This document shows, piece after piece, positions 26,656 to 34,479 of a stretch of 64,000 nucleotides of DNA. This stretch comes from Schaalia odontolytica. Its GTDB lineage: Bacteria > Actinomycetota > Actinomycetes > Actinomycetales > Actinomycetaceae. How positions within the stretch are numbered: position 1 is the first letter of the stretch; each line of letters begins with the position of its first letter. The DNA is taken from the NCBI RefSeq assembly GCF_009730335.1, contig NZ_CP046315.1, forward strand, positions 1,240,001-1,304,000. The letters run 5' to 3'. A program made the translations under genes and the position numbers. Under the pieces are notes generated by a model. It saw nothing but the letters and a program-made list of their open reading frames with translations. It had not been told where the DNA came from and did no database searches.

Positions 26656-28557
26656 ATGTCTGGAACACGAGAGTCACGCGACCTGCTGTCGCGCTGTAGC
26701 GCACCGCGGGAGCTGCGTCGCCTGGAACGCGAGCAGCTGGACGAATTGGCGGCGGAAATTCGCGAGTTCCTGATTGACAACGTGTCGCGAACGGGCGGGC
26801 ATCTCGGCCCGAACCTGGGCGTCGTCGAGCTGACGATCGGCCTGCACCGGGTGTTCCGCTCCCCGCAGGATACGATCATTTTTGACACCGGCCACCAGGC
26901 GTACGTGCATAAGCTCCTCACCGGACGTCAGGATTTTTCGTCTTTGCGTTGCCCGGGAGGCCTGTCCGGCTACCCGTCGCGCGGTGAGTCTGAGCATGAT
27001 GTCGTCGAGTCCTCGCATGCGTCGGCGTCGCTCGCGTGGGTGGATGGCATCTCGCGTGAGAAGCATCGCCAGGGGGATCGTACCTGGACCGTGGGTGTCA
27101 TCGGCGATGGCGCGTTGACGGGAGGCCTCGCCTGGGAGGCACTCAACAACATCGCGACGGCGAAAAACCGCCGCATCATGATCATCGTCAACGACAACGG
27201 TCGTTCCTATGCGCCGACAATTGGCGGTCTCGCGGCTCACCTGGACGCGCTGCGCACCTCTGCCAGATACGAGAAGGCCCTGGCGTGGGGCAAACAGCAC
27301 TTGCTGAGCCACGGTACGCCGGGACGCGCGGCCTACGACGCGCTGCACGGTCTGAAATCGGGCATCAAGGACGCGCTGATGCCCCAGGTCATGTTCGAAG
27401 ACCTTGGCCTGAAGTACATCGGCCCCGTGAACGGCCACGACATCGCGGCGGTCGAGACCGCTCTGCGCCGCGGTCGCTCCCTCGACGAGCCGGTCCTCGT
27501 CCACATGATCACCGAAAAGGGCCGCGGCTACACGCCGGCCGAGGAGCACATCGCTGACCGTTTCCACGCGGTCGGCCCGATTCACCCGGAGACCGGGCTC
27601 CCGGTCGCCCCCGAGCGCTTCGGTTGGACGGGAGTCTTCGCCGACGAGATCTGCGCTCAGGCCGCCACGCGCGACGACATCGTTGGGATTACGGCTGCGA
27701 TGATGCGCCCCGTGGGCCTTGGCCCCATGCACGAGGCCTACCCGGGTCGCGTGATCGACGTCGGCATCGCCGAGGCCGAGGCTGTCGCCTCCGCCGCCGG
27801 CATGGCCTACCAGGGCGCACACCCCGTCGTGGCGCTCTACGCGACCTTCCTGAACCGCGGTTTCGACCAGCTTCTCATGGACGTCGCCCTCCACCGCGCG
27901 GGCGTCACTGTCGTGCTGGACCGCGCGGGTGTGACGGGCGCGGACGGCGCCTCGCATAACGGCGTCTGGGACATCGCGATGTGCTCGATGGTCCCGGGCC
28001 TGCGTCTGGCGGCTCCCCGCGACGAGCAGACGCTGCGCGCGCGCCTTCGTGAGGCGCTCGACGTCGATGACGCTCCCACCGTCATCCGGTACCGCAAGGG
28101 ATCGCTGCCCGAGCCCATGCCGGCGCTACGCAGCGTCGGGGGAGTGGACATTCTCTTCGACGAGGCAGTGGCTGATTCACCCGCTCGGGTGCTCATCGTG
28201 GGCACCGGCGCCTGCGCGCCCGATGCGATCGAGGCTGCGCGTCGCCTGGCTGCTGCCGGAGTGAGTGTTACGGTCGCTGATCCACAGTGGATGATCCCCA
28301 TCTGCCCGGAGCTGGCGACGTTGGTGCGGGACTACGACTGCGTCGTGAGCGTCGAGGACGGCATCGTTCAGGGCGGTTTCGGATGGTCGCTGCGCGATGC
28401 GGTCGCGGAGACCGGCGTGCCCGTGCGCTGCCTGGGCGTGCCGCAAGAATTCCCCGAGCACGGCGAACGCGCGGCCATGATCGCGCAGTTCGGCTTTGAC
28501 GCCGACGGCATCGAACGTGCGGCCCGCGAGCTCGTCGAGCGAATCGGCGAGCGCTAG
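26656..28557 (+). CDS. dxs: 1-deoxy-D-xylulose-5-phosphate synthase
   Basis: This 633-residue thiamine-diphosphate enzyme condenses pyruvate with glyceraldehyde-3-phosphate, the first step of the MEP isoprenoid pathway. The N-terminal TPP-binding region has FDTGHQAYVHKLLTGR and GDGALTGGLAWEALNN (about residues 150-165). The catalytic Glu lies in DVGIAEAEAV near 370. The transketolase pyrimidine-binding domain includes DRAGVTGADGASHNGVWD near 422. The C-terminal transketolase domain contains VSVEDGIVQGGFG. Length matches the family. It converges with rnd with only 10 nt between the stops. Confidence 0.95.
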   Translation: MSGTRESRDLLSRCSAPRELRRLEREQLDELAAEIREFLIDNVSRTGGHLGPNLGVVELTIGLHRVFRSPQDTIIFDTGHQAYVHKLLTGRQDFSSLRCPGGLSGYPSRGESEHDVVESSHASASLAWVDGISREKHRQGDRTWTVGVIGDGALTGGLAWEALNNIATAKNRRIMIIVNDNGRSYAPTIGGLAAHLDALRTSARYEKALAWGKQHLLSHGTPGRAAYDALHGLKSGIKDALMPQVMFEDLGLKYIGPVNGHDIAAVETALRRGRSLDEPVLVHMITEKGRGYTPAEEHIADRFHAVGPIHPETGLPVAPERFGWTGVFADEICAQAATRDDIVGITAAMMRPVGLGPMHEAYPGRVIDVGIAEAEAVASAAGMAYQGAHPVVALYATFLNRGFDQLLMDVALHRAGVTVVLDRAGVTGADGASHNGVWDIAMCSMVPGLRLAAPRDEQTLRARLREALDVDDAPTVIRYRKGSLPEPMPALRSVGGVDILFDEAVADSPARVLIVGTGACAPDAIEAARRLAAAGVSVTVADPQWMIPICPELATLVRDYDCVVSVEDGIVQGGFGWSLRDAVAETGVPVRCLGVPQEFPEHGERAAMIAQFGFDADGIERAARELVERIGER

Positions 28558-28567
28558 ATCATTCGAA

Positions 28568-29812
28568 TCAGACGCCGAGCGCGTCGCAGATCGGGTCGAG
28601 CGTCAGATCGATCTGCCAGTCGCGCGCACCGCGATTGACCATACGCTCCTCGACCTCATCACCCGACGGGCGTGACGGATCCAGGGGAGCCCAGGCGAGA
28701 TAGCGCTGCACCTGGGGAGCGAGTACAACCTCGGGTGCCAGACCGAGACTCGACGCGACCGAAGCGACCGCGTTACGCACCGTTCCCAGGCGCGCGGCCG
28801 AGGCCTCGTCAATGCGATTCCAGTGGTGCGGTTCCGGGATCGACCCGGGCTGCACGGGCTTGCGCTTGGGAGGCAGCTCGTCCTCCGTCATGGCGGCCAC
28901 GCTGGAGAGGGCTCGCATCCACTCGTCCTCATACTGGCGGGCGACGGGGGAGCGGAACTCGCTGATGCTCATGAGCGCGCGCTTGTTGCGCGGAGGATTC
29001 GAGGCCGCGCGCACGAGGGCGGCGTTACGAACGAGGCGACCGGGGCTGAGGTCGATGCGCTGAGCGATCGACTCGCGTGTCTCCCACAGGGCCTTGAGGA
29101 CCGCGAGGCCGCGGCGAGAACGGATCTTGCCCGCGCCGGGTATAGAACGCCAGCGATCGGGCTTCGGACCGGGAGGGGTGACCGACAGGGCGTAGGCGAA
29201 CTCCTGCTGCGCCCACTCCCAACGGCCCATCTCATCGAGCCGCTTCGAGAGGCGGTAGTAGAGCTCCGTCAGCAGCTCAACGTCGAGGGCTGCGTAGCGT
29301 AGCCATTCCTTCGGCAGGGGACGCACCGACCAGTCCGAGGCCTGGTGATCCTTGACGAGGCCCAGGCCGAGCACCTGCTCGACGACGGCTGCCAGCCCGA
29401 AACGCTCCAGGCCGATGAGGCGCGCCGCGATTTCGGTGTCGAAGAGAGCGGAGGGGCGCAGCCCAACCTGGCGCAGATTCGGCAGATCCTGCAAACAATC
29501 GTGCAGCAGCCACACGTCCTCCACGCCCGGCTGCAGCACGGACAGGTCCGGCAGTGCGTGCGTGTCGATGAGGAACGTGCCCACGTCCTCGCGGCGAATC
29601 TGCACGAGGTAAGGATCGGAGCCGTAGCGGAAGCCCTGAGCGCGCTCAACGTCCAGGGCGATCGGGGCCGAACCAGCGCTCAGGGCATGAGCTGCGGCCT
29701 CAAGGTCCTTCTGGGTGTCAATGACGGCGGGGGTCCCCCCACGCGGCTGCGCAATGAGCTCCGGATTATCCGTATCGCCCTGCGGCAAACCGCCGCCATT
29801 GTTGACCAGCAC
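28568..29812 (-). CDS. rnd: Ribonuclease D-like 3'-5' exonuclease with HRDC domain
   Basis: This 414-residue DEDD-type exonuclease is predicted to trim RNA 3' ends. Exo I is LDVERAQGFRYG (Asp/Glu near residues 54-56), Exo II is WLLHDCLQDLPNLRQ (Asp near 105), and Exo III is LRYAALDVELLTELY with the DEDDy Tyr/Asp near 170-175. An HRDC nucleic-acid-binding domain follows at about 215-295 (SRRGLAVLKALWETRESIAQRIDLSPGRLV). The GTG start directly follows the TGA of DUF3000, showing coupling. Pairing of DUF3000 with RNase D is a recurring actinobacterial arrangement. Confidence 0.88.
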   Translation of the reverse strand: MLVNNGGGLPQGDTDNPELIAQPRGGTPAVIDTQKDLEAAAHALSAGSAPIALDVERAQGFRYGSDPYLVQIRREDVGTFLIDTHALPDLSVLQPGVEDVWLLHDCLQDLPNLRQVGLRPSALFDTEIAARLIGLERFGLAAVVEQVLGLGLVKDHQASDWSVRPLPKEWLRYAALDVELLTELYYRLSKRLDEMGRWEWAQQEFAYALSVTPPGPKPDRWRSIPGAGKIRSRRGLAVLKALWETRESIAQRIDLSPGRLVRNAALVRAASNPPRNKRALMSISEFRSPVARQYEDEWMRALSSVAAMTEDELPPKRKPVQPGSIPEPHHWNRIDEASAARLGTVRNAVASVASSLGLAPEVVLAPQVQRYLAWAPLDPSRPSGDEVEERMVNRGARDWQIDLTLDPICDALGV

Positions 29813-30367
29813 TCAGACTCCTTCGAGATGACGGGCAGGCACAATTCCTGCCGTCCGACGCATGACATCCGCCCAGCCGGACAGATGCTCACCAAGATAC
29901 TCACTGTTGGGCGTCCACGAGGCGCGCACATCGACGAACAGAGACGATCCTCGCAGTTCAAGACCGCCGAAGGCCTCACTCATTTCACGCGTCACCGTGC
30001 CCGTAATGTCGTGGAATCCAGCTCCCGCAGTCTCTAGGCAATCGAGCATCCAGCCCCACACGCCCTCTGACAGCATCGGGTCGCCGATCATCTCGGCATC
30101 GACTTGCGCGCGCAGTTGACATACGACTCGGAACGTACCGTTCCAGCCGATCTGCTCCACGGGGTCGTGCAGGATGACCATACGACCAGTCGACAGGGGT
30201 TGTCCGGCCTCGTCCTCGTCCGTAGTTCGCATCGCGAGCGCCGCCGTAAAGGGGGCCAAACGGCGAGGTGGGGGCACCTCCTCGAGGAGTATGTGCGCCA
30301 GGTGGTCCGCCTGTCGCAGGGACAGCAGAGCCCGCATAAACTCCTCGGGCACCCCGTTTTCATTCAC
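29813..30367 (-). CDS. DUF3000 domain-containing protein
   Basis: This 184-residue cytoplasmic protein of a conserved actinobacterial family has no known activity. The conserved core includes LEEVPPPRRLAPFTAALAMRT, GRMVILHDPVEQIGWNGTFR and VWGWMLDCLETAGAGFHDITGTVTRE. It lies directly upstream of the ribonuclease D gene, whose GTG start abuts this TGA stop, so the two are expressed together. A role in RNA turnover is a guess from context only. Confidence 0.87.
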   Translation of the reverse strand: MNENGVPEEFMRALLSLRQADHLAHILLEEVPPPRRLAPFTAALAMRTTDEDEAGQPLSTGRMVILHDPVEQIGWNGTFRVVCQLRAQVDAEMIGDPMLSEGVWGWMLDCLETAGAGFHDITGTVTREMSEAFGGLELRGSSLFVDVRASWTPNSEYLGEHLSGWADVMRRTAGIVPARHLEGV

Positions 30368-30455
30368 GAATCAAATCGTACGGGTGTCCATGCGCCTTTT
30401 GGTCCAGACGCGCCGCCAACCTTCATGTCGATAAGTAGCGGGTACGCGTGGCTCG

Positions 30456-32591
30456 TCACGGTCGTTGTTGCTCCGGCGATTCCAGGCGGCGGGGGTTGCG
30501 CAGGATGAACGAGGTACGCGGTCCGACGTGTACGATGTCGCCGGAGTGGTACTCGTCGCGATCATCGTCGCCCGCCGTGTCGACGACGGTGTGCCAGATG
30601 TGCCCATACTTCGCATCAGGGAGCGTGAACTCGACGGGTTCCGGAGCAGCGTTGAGCAGCAGCAGGAAATCGTCGTCGAGGATGCGGCGACCGTTCGCGT
30701 CGGGCTCACGGATGGCATCGCCGTTGTAGAAGACCATCGTCGAGCGCGCCCACGGCTGGTTCCATTCCTCTTCCGTCATGTGTGTGCCCGCCGGGGTGAA
30801 CCATTCGATCTCGCCGAGCTCGGACTCACCGCCGCGCTGCGCGGGACCCTCCAGGAAACGCCGGCGGCGCATCACCGGGTGATCGCGTCGCAGGTGGATG
30901 AGATGGCGGGTGAAACGCAGGAGCTTGTAGTCGTGCTCATTCAAATCCCAGTTGATCCACGAGAGCTCATTGTCCTGGCAGTACACGTTGTTGTTGCCCC
31001 GCTGGGTGCGGCCAAGCTCGTCGCCGTGGGCGATCATCGGCACGCCCTGGGAAAACATGAGGGTCGTCAGGAAGTTGCGCTGCTGACGGTAGCGCAGCTC
31101 GATGATCTCCTCGTCATCCGTGTCGCCTTCGACGCCGCAGTTCCACGAACGGTTGTCGTTCGCGCCGTCCGCCCCACCCTCGAGGTTCGCCTCGTTGTGC
31201 TTCTCGTTGTAGGACACAAGATCGCGCAGTGTGAAGCCATCGTGAGCGGTGATGAAGTTGACGGACGCCATGGGCTTGCGGCCGGTCGTCCCGTAGAGGT
31301 CGGAGGAACCGGCCAGGCGGGAGGCGAAGTCAGGGAGCGAGGAGAACTCGCCGCGCCAGAAGTCGCGCACCGTGTCGCGATACCTGCCGTTCCATTCGGA
31401 CCATAGGGGAGGGAAGCCGCCAACCTGGTAGCCGTCCGCACCCACGTCCCACGGCTCCGCGATGAGCTTGACCTGCGAGACCACGGGGTCCTGGTGGATG
31501 AGATCGAAGAAAGCGGACAGGCGGTCGACCTCGGCGAACTGGCGAGCCAGGGTGGAGGCAAGATCGAAGCGGAAGCCGTCCACATGCATGTCCGTCACCC
31601 AGTAGCGCAGCGAGTCCATGATGAGCTGAAGGACCTGCGGAGAGCTCATGAGGAGGGAGTTGCCCGTGCCCGTCGTGTCGAAGTAGTGCTGACGATCCCC
31701 GTCGACAAGGCGGTAGTAGGAAGGATTGTCGATGCCGCGGAAAGAGAGGGTCGGGCCCATGTGGTTGCCCTCTGCCGTGTGGTTGTAGACGACGTCGAGG
31801 ATGACCTCGATGTTAGCCGCGTGTAGGGCCTTCACCATTGCCTTGAACTCAGAAACCTGTGCGCCGGGGTCCTTCGTAGCCGCGTAACTGTTATGTGGGG
31901 CGAAGTAGCCGATCGTGTTGTAGCCCCAATAGTTCGACAATCCCTTGGCCTGGAGCGTCGTATCGTTCGTGAACTGCTGGATCGGCATGAGCTCGACCGT
32001 GGTGATGCCAAGCTTCGTCAGGTGCTCGATAATCGCCGGGTGCGCCATGCCCGCGTAGGTGCCGCGCAGTTCCTCTGGGATGTCCGGGTGACGCATCGTC
32101 ATGCCCTTGATGTGGGCCTCGTAGATGATCGACTCGGAGTAGTCGTGTCCCGGGCTGCGGTCCCCCTCCCAGTCGAAGAAGGGATTGACGACGACGGAGT
32201 GCATGGTTGCATCGGCGGAGTCACCGCCCTTGATCGTGAGGGGATCGTCGGCCTGATAGGAGAGGAGGTCAAGAGAATCCTTCAGCTGTCCCTCGATCGC
32301 CTTAGCATAGGGGTCGAGAAGGAGCTTCGAAGGGTCGCAGCGTAAACCGTTCTGGGGGTCCCAGGGGCCGTCGATGCGGTAGCCGTAGCGCTGGCCAGCG
32401 CTCACCTGTGGCACGTAGACGTGCCACACGTAGGCATCGACTTCCGTCATGGGGATGCGCATTTCGTTGAGGTTGTCATCCAAGAGGCACAGCGTCACAG
32501 ACGTCGCAACCGAGGAGTAGATTGCGAAGTTCGTTCCGGTTCCGTCAAAGGTGGCACCCAGAGGGTAGGCCTTGCCAGGTCGCGTTTCCAT
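30456..32591 (-). CDS. glgX: Glycogen debranching enzyme GlgX (isoamylase type)
   Basis: This 711-residue GH13 enzyme hydrolyses alpha-1,6 branches of glycogen. An N-terminal CBM48 begins YPLGATFDGTGTNFAIYSS. Catalytic-domain motifs are DVVYNHTAEG (near 270), GFRFDLAST with the nucleophile Asp (near 340), LIAEPWDVG with the acid/base Glu (near 380), and TAHDGFTLRD with the stabilising Asp (near 452). Length and the GNSLLMSSPQVL segment are typical of GlgX/TreX. It stands alone here; other glycogen genes (glgC, glgA) lie 22-25 kb downstream. The start METRPGKAYPLG at 32591 is well supported by family alignment. Confidence 0.93.
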   Translation of the reverse strand: METRPGKAYPLGATFDGTGTNFAIYSSVATSVTLCLLDDNLNEMRIPMTEVDAYVWHVYVPQVSAGQRYGYRIDGPWDPQNGLRCDPSKLLLDPYAKAIEGQLKDSLDLLSYQADDPLTIKGGDSADATMHSVVVNPFFDWEGDRSPGHDYSESIIYEAHIKGMTMRHPDIPEELRGTYAGMAHPAIIEHLTKLGITTVELMPIQQFTNDTTLQAKGLSNYWGYNTIGYFAPHNSYAATKDPGAQVSEFKAMVKALHAANIEVILDVVYNHTAEGNHMGPTLSFRGIDNPSYYRLVDGDRQHYFDTTGTGNSLLMSSPQVLQLIMDSLRYWVTDMHVDGFRFDLASTLARQFAEVDRLSAFFDLIHQDPVVSQVKLIAEPWDVGADGYQVGGFPPLWSEWNGRYRDTVRDFWRGEFSSLPDFASRLAGSSDLYGTTGRKPMASVNFITAHDGFTLRDLVSYNEKHNEANLEGGADGANDNRSWNCGVEGDTDDEEIIELRYRQQRNFLTTLMFSQGVPMIAHGDELGRTQRGNNNVYCQDNELSWINWDLNEHDYKLLRFTRHLIHLRRDHPVMRRRRFLEGPAQRGGESELGEIEWFTPAGTHMTEEEWNQPWARSTMVFYNGDAIREPDANGRRILDDDFLLLLNAAPEPVEFTLPDAKYGHIWHTVVDTAGDDDRDEYHSGDIVHVGPRTSFILRNPRRLESPEQQRP

Positions 32592-32744
32592 ACCGACAAG
32601 CCTCGCACGAATATGGACTGATGGGCGATAATCCGCCCGTAAATGAGCGTGTGACTTGGATAACGGGGGTTTGGTTTTGCGTTCTGGCCAGTTCTTCTGT
32701 TAAGGTTTTACCCGTTGCGAAGAACGGTTGACGTTCTGAGAAAC

Positions 32745-32817
32745 GCGGATGTGGCTCAGTTGGTAGAGCATCACCTTGCCAAGGTGAGGGTCGCGGGTTC
32801 GAGTCCCGTCATCCGCT
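32745..32817 (+). tRNA. tRNA-Gly (GCC), copy 1
   Basis: This 73-nt cloverleaf has acceptor GCGGATG/CATCCGC, T-arm GGGTTCGAGTCCC and anticodon GCC at 32778-32780. The 3' CCA is not encoded. It is identical in sequence to the copy at 32947-33019. Confidence 0.97.
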
Positions 32818-32818
32818 C

Positions 32819-32890
32819 GGGCGATTGGCGCAGCGGGAGCGCGCTTCCCTGACACGGAAGAGGTCACTGGTTCGATCCCAGTATCGCCCA
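32819..32890 (+). tRNA. tRNA-Val (GAC)
   Basis: This 72-nt cloverleaf has acceptor GGGCGAT/ATCGCCC, T-arm TGGTTCGATCCCA and anticodon GAC at 32851-32853. It starts one base after the first tRNA-Gly. CCA is not encoded. Confidence 0.96.
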
Positions 32891-32896
32891 CGGTCA

Positions 32897-32928
32897 TCCT
32901 GGTAACAGGATTGGCGGGCTATAGCCCG
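32897..32928. other. Two small hairpins between tRNA genes
   Basis: TCCTG-GTAA-CAGGA (32897-32910) and the 14-bp palindrome CGGGCTATAGCCCG (32915-32928) lie in the 56-nt spacer. They may guide tRNA processing or act as weak pause sites. Confidence 0.35.
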
Positions 32929-32946
32929 GCCGCACAAGCGGTTCAC

Positions 32947-33019
32947 GCGGATGTGGCTCAGTTGGTAGAGCATCACCTTGCCAAGGTGAGGGTCGCGGGT
33001 TCGAGTCCCGTCATCCGCT
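32947..33019 (+). tRNA. tRNA-Gly (GCC), copy 2
   Basis: This 73-nt cloverleaf is identical to the copy at 32745-32817, with anticodon GCC. The repeated Gly-Val order suggests local duplication of a tRNA unit. Confidence 0.97.
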
Positions 33020-33053
33020 CTCAATCGGGAATCCACTCGATCCCATTGGGTGT

Positions 33054-33124
33054 GGTGGGTTGGCCGAGAGGCGAGGCAGCGGCCTGCAAAGCCGTATACA
33101 CGGGTTCGAATCCCGTACCCACCT
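33054..33124 (+). tRNA. tRNA-Cys (GCA)
   Basis: This 71-nt cloverleaf has acceptor GGTGGGT/ACCCACC, T-arm GGGTTCGAATCCC and anticodon-loop CTGCAAA giving anticodon GCA. CCA is not encoded. Confidence 0.96.
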
Positions 33125-33125
33125 C

Positions 33126-33197
33126 GGGCGATTGGCGCAGGGGTAGCGCGCTTCCTTCACACGGAAGAGGTCACTGGTTCGATCCCAGTATCGCCCA
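33126..33197 (+). tRNA. tRNA-Val (CAC)
   Basis: This 72-nt cloverleaf has anticodon CAC at 33158-33160. It differs from the tRNA-Val (GAC) gene upstream only in the D-loop and anticodon loop, so the two are recent paralogs with changed anticodons. Confidence 0.96.
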
Positions 33198-33203
33198 CCA
33201 GTA

Positions 33204-33229
33204 AGTCGGATCTGATGATCCGGCTTTTT
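33204..33229 (+). terminator. Rho-independent terminator of the tRNA cluster (first)
   Basis: The 9-bp stem AGTCGGATC/GATCCGGCT (one G-T pair) has loop TGAT and is followed by TTTTT. It begins 7 nt after the last tRNA. Confidence 0.85.
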
Positions 33230-33237
33230 GTTTATGT

Positions 33238-33267
33238 AGCTCTCGCCGATTGTCGGCGGGAGCTTTT
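33238..33267 (+). terminator. Rho-independent terminator of the tRNA cluster (second, tandem)
   Basis: The 12-bp stem AGCTCTCGCCGA/TCGGCGGGAGCT (one wobble) has loop TTG and is followed by TTTT. It backs up the terminator at 33204. Confidence 0.82.
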
Positions 33268-33526
33268 CTGTTTGTGTTCTGTTGGAGTCGGCGTGTGGTG
33301 GAGCAGTGTCGGCGTGTAGTCGGGGTTGAGGGGTATAACGTGTTGGTTTTGTGGTGGGTTTTTCTTGTTGGTGGGGAAAGTCGGCGTTGAAGGTGATTGT
33401 TTCATTGTGGGGGCGTGCATGCCCCCGTGTGCCTGATGTGTGATCGAACGCGTGGCCTGGTATGGATACTCAGGTTGAGGGGGCGCAGTGTGCCGAGGCG
33501 TGCTAGCGGCTTTTGTTCCTCGCCGC

Positions 33527-33712
33527 GCACGCGGGCCCGCTGATTCGCACGTGGGCCTGACACCTTGCGCGTTAACCCGATGACATGCAGGTGGGCTCGC
33601 TGATTCGCACGTGGACCCGATGACATGCGCGTGGGCAGCGTCGCCCACGCGCATATCTAGAGGTTTACGTGCGTATCAAGGGGTTAACGCGCAGATTCAG
33701 TGGTTCGCGCGC
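33527..33712. repeat. Ten-unit convergent array of 20-bp repeats in exact 20-bp register
   Basis: Six forward units start at 33527, 33547, 33567, 33587, 33607 and 33627. Four reverse-strand units start at 33652, 33672, 33692 and 33712. The approximate consensus is GCRCGTKRRCCCSMTGAYAT, best conserved in the first 12 positions (GCGCGTTAACCC, GCACGTGGGCCT, GCACGTAAACCT). The two half-arrays meet at a perfect inverted repeat, GCGCGTGGGC (33627-33636) and GCCCACGCGC (33643-33652). No protein explains it. Confidence 0.85.
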
Positions 33713-33831
33713 GAGGTATACGCCAGACCGGGCGCCGTTGTGCCCAATAAGTAGACCGCCTCAGTGGCAACACGCCGAAGGGAGGGTCCTCATGATGCAA
33801 AACCCCAGCATTACCCCTGGTGTCATGCTCT

Positions 33832-33861
33832 CTCACTGGCGCAAGACTCCTCACTGGTGCA
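33832..33861. repeat. Short direct repeat CTCACTGGYGCA
   Basis: Two copies start at 33832 and 33850, 18 bp apart, in the same non-coding stretch. Confidence 0.45.
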
Positions 33862-33976
33862 GGGTTGCCCGGCGGCGGACCGATGAATGCCGGTGGGGCG
33901 TCGTCGGCGATGACGGGGGAGGTCACGGGCTGTAACCTCCGCGAGGGTGCTTGTGGCCGATGAGGTGTGACATGCG

Positions 33977-34040
33977 ATCGGGAAGAGTCAACCCCTTCTG
34001 ATCGGGTGGAATGCTCCCGATCACGTGGAATCTTCCCGAT
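33977..34040. repeat. Cluster of four ATCGGG/CCCGAT motifs in opposed pairs
   Basis: ATCGGG occurs at 33977 and 34001 and its complement CCCGAT at 34016 and 34035. The last two lie inside a 19-bp direct repeat, GTGGAATSYTCCCGAT. GATCGGG/CCCGATC around 34000-34022 can form a hairpin. It looks like a set of operator sites or a structured leader. Confidence 0.55.
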
Positions 34041-34398
34041 GGAGTCGATCCTGTCTGAGGTGTAGCGGCGCGAGCTCGCTAGCCCAACGACACGGTTCGC
34101 GACGTTGTCAGGGGCTGAACCACGACCAATGCGTTGTGTCCTATACCCCGTGTGTTGTGGGGTGGTGGCCTCTGAGTGCGAGCCTCGGGCTGGTGCGTCT
34201 TGTGGGTGACCTCTGCCGTTTTCGTATTTGCTGAATGACTGGTGAGTTTGTCGGCGGTGTGGGTTGGTTGTTCGCTCATCGGACGACACTCCCGAGTAAC
34301 AGATGTTGTCAGTCTATAAATCAGTCCGCCACAGTGGTGATGTTTGCTTTTGTCGCTCGTGTTAGTTGTTGTGCCTGTGGAACTAATCGCTCTGATTC

Positions 34399-34429
34399 TT
34401 GACCAAATTGCAGGTGGTTGGCATAAGAT
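34399..34429 (+). promoter_or_regulatory. Candidate promoter of the surface-protein gene
   Basis: TTGACC (34399-34404) and TAAGAT (34424-34429) are separated by 19 bp, about 50 bp upstream of the start codon. The spacing is slightly long. Confidence 0.4.
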
Positions 34430-34479
34430 GGTGCAGTATGAGGCGACGCCGTCGCACATCCCGTTGACAGGAGTTTTCT

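Larger units (their letters stand above)
33268..34398. other. 1.1-kb region without a convincing gene, rich in short repeats
   Basis: No frame here shows a recognisable protein, a good ribosome-binding site and normal codon bias together. The stretch is less GC-rich just after the tRNA terminators, then holds the 20-bp array (33527-33712) and two further small repeat sets (33832-33861 and 33977-34040). GTCGGCGT is repeated near 33287, 33309 and 33379. It may be a long regulatory or structured-RNA region between the tRNA cluster and the surface-protein genes. Confidence 0.6.

Noticed and set aside
33054-33124. tRNA cluster as a phage or island attachment site
   Set aside because: No integrase gene or repeated tRNA 3' end was found in the following spacer.
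33527-33712. CRISPR array
   Set aside because: Repeats are degenerate, directly abutting with no unique spacers, and reverse orientation halfway. No cas genes are present.
33684-34289. Minus-strand open frame (201 codons) in the repeat-rich spacer
   Set aside because: It runs through the repeat array, is Arg/Ser/His/Pro-rich, shows no domain and no ribosome-binding site, and its codon usage does not resemble neighbouring genes.
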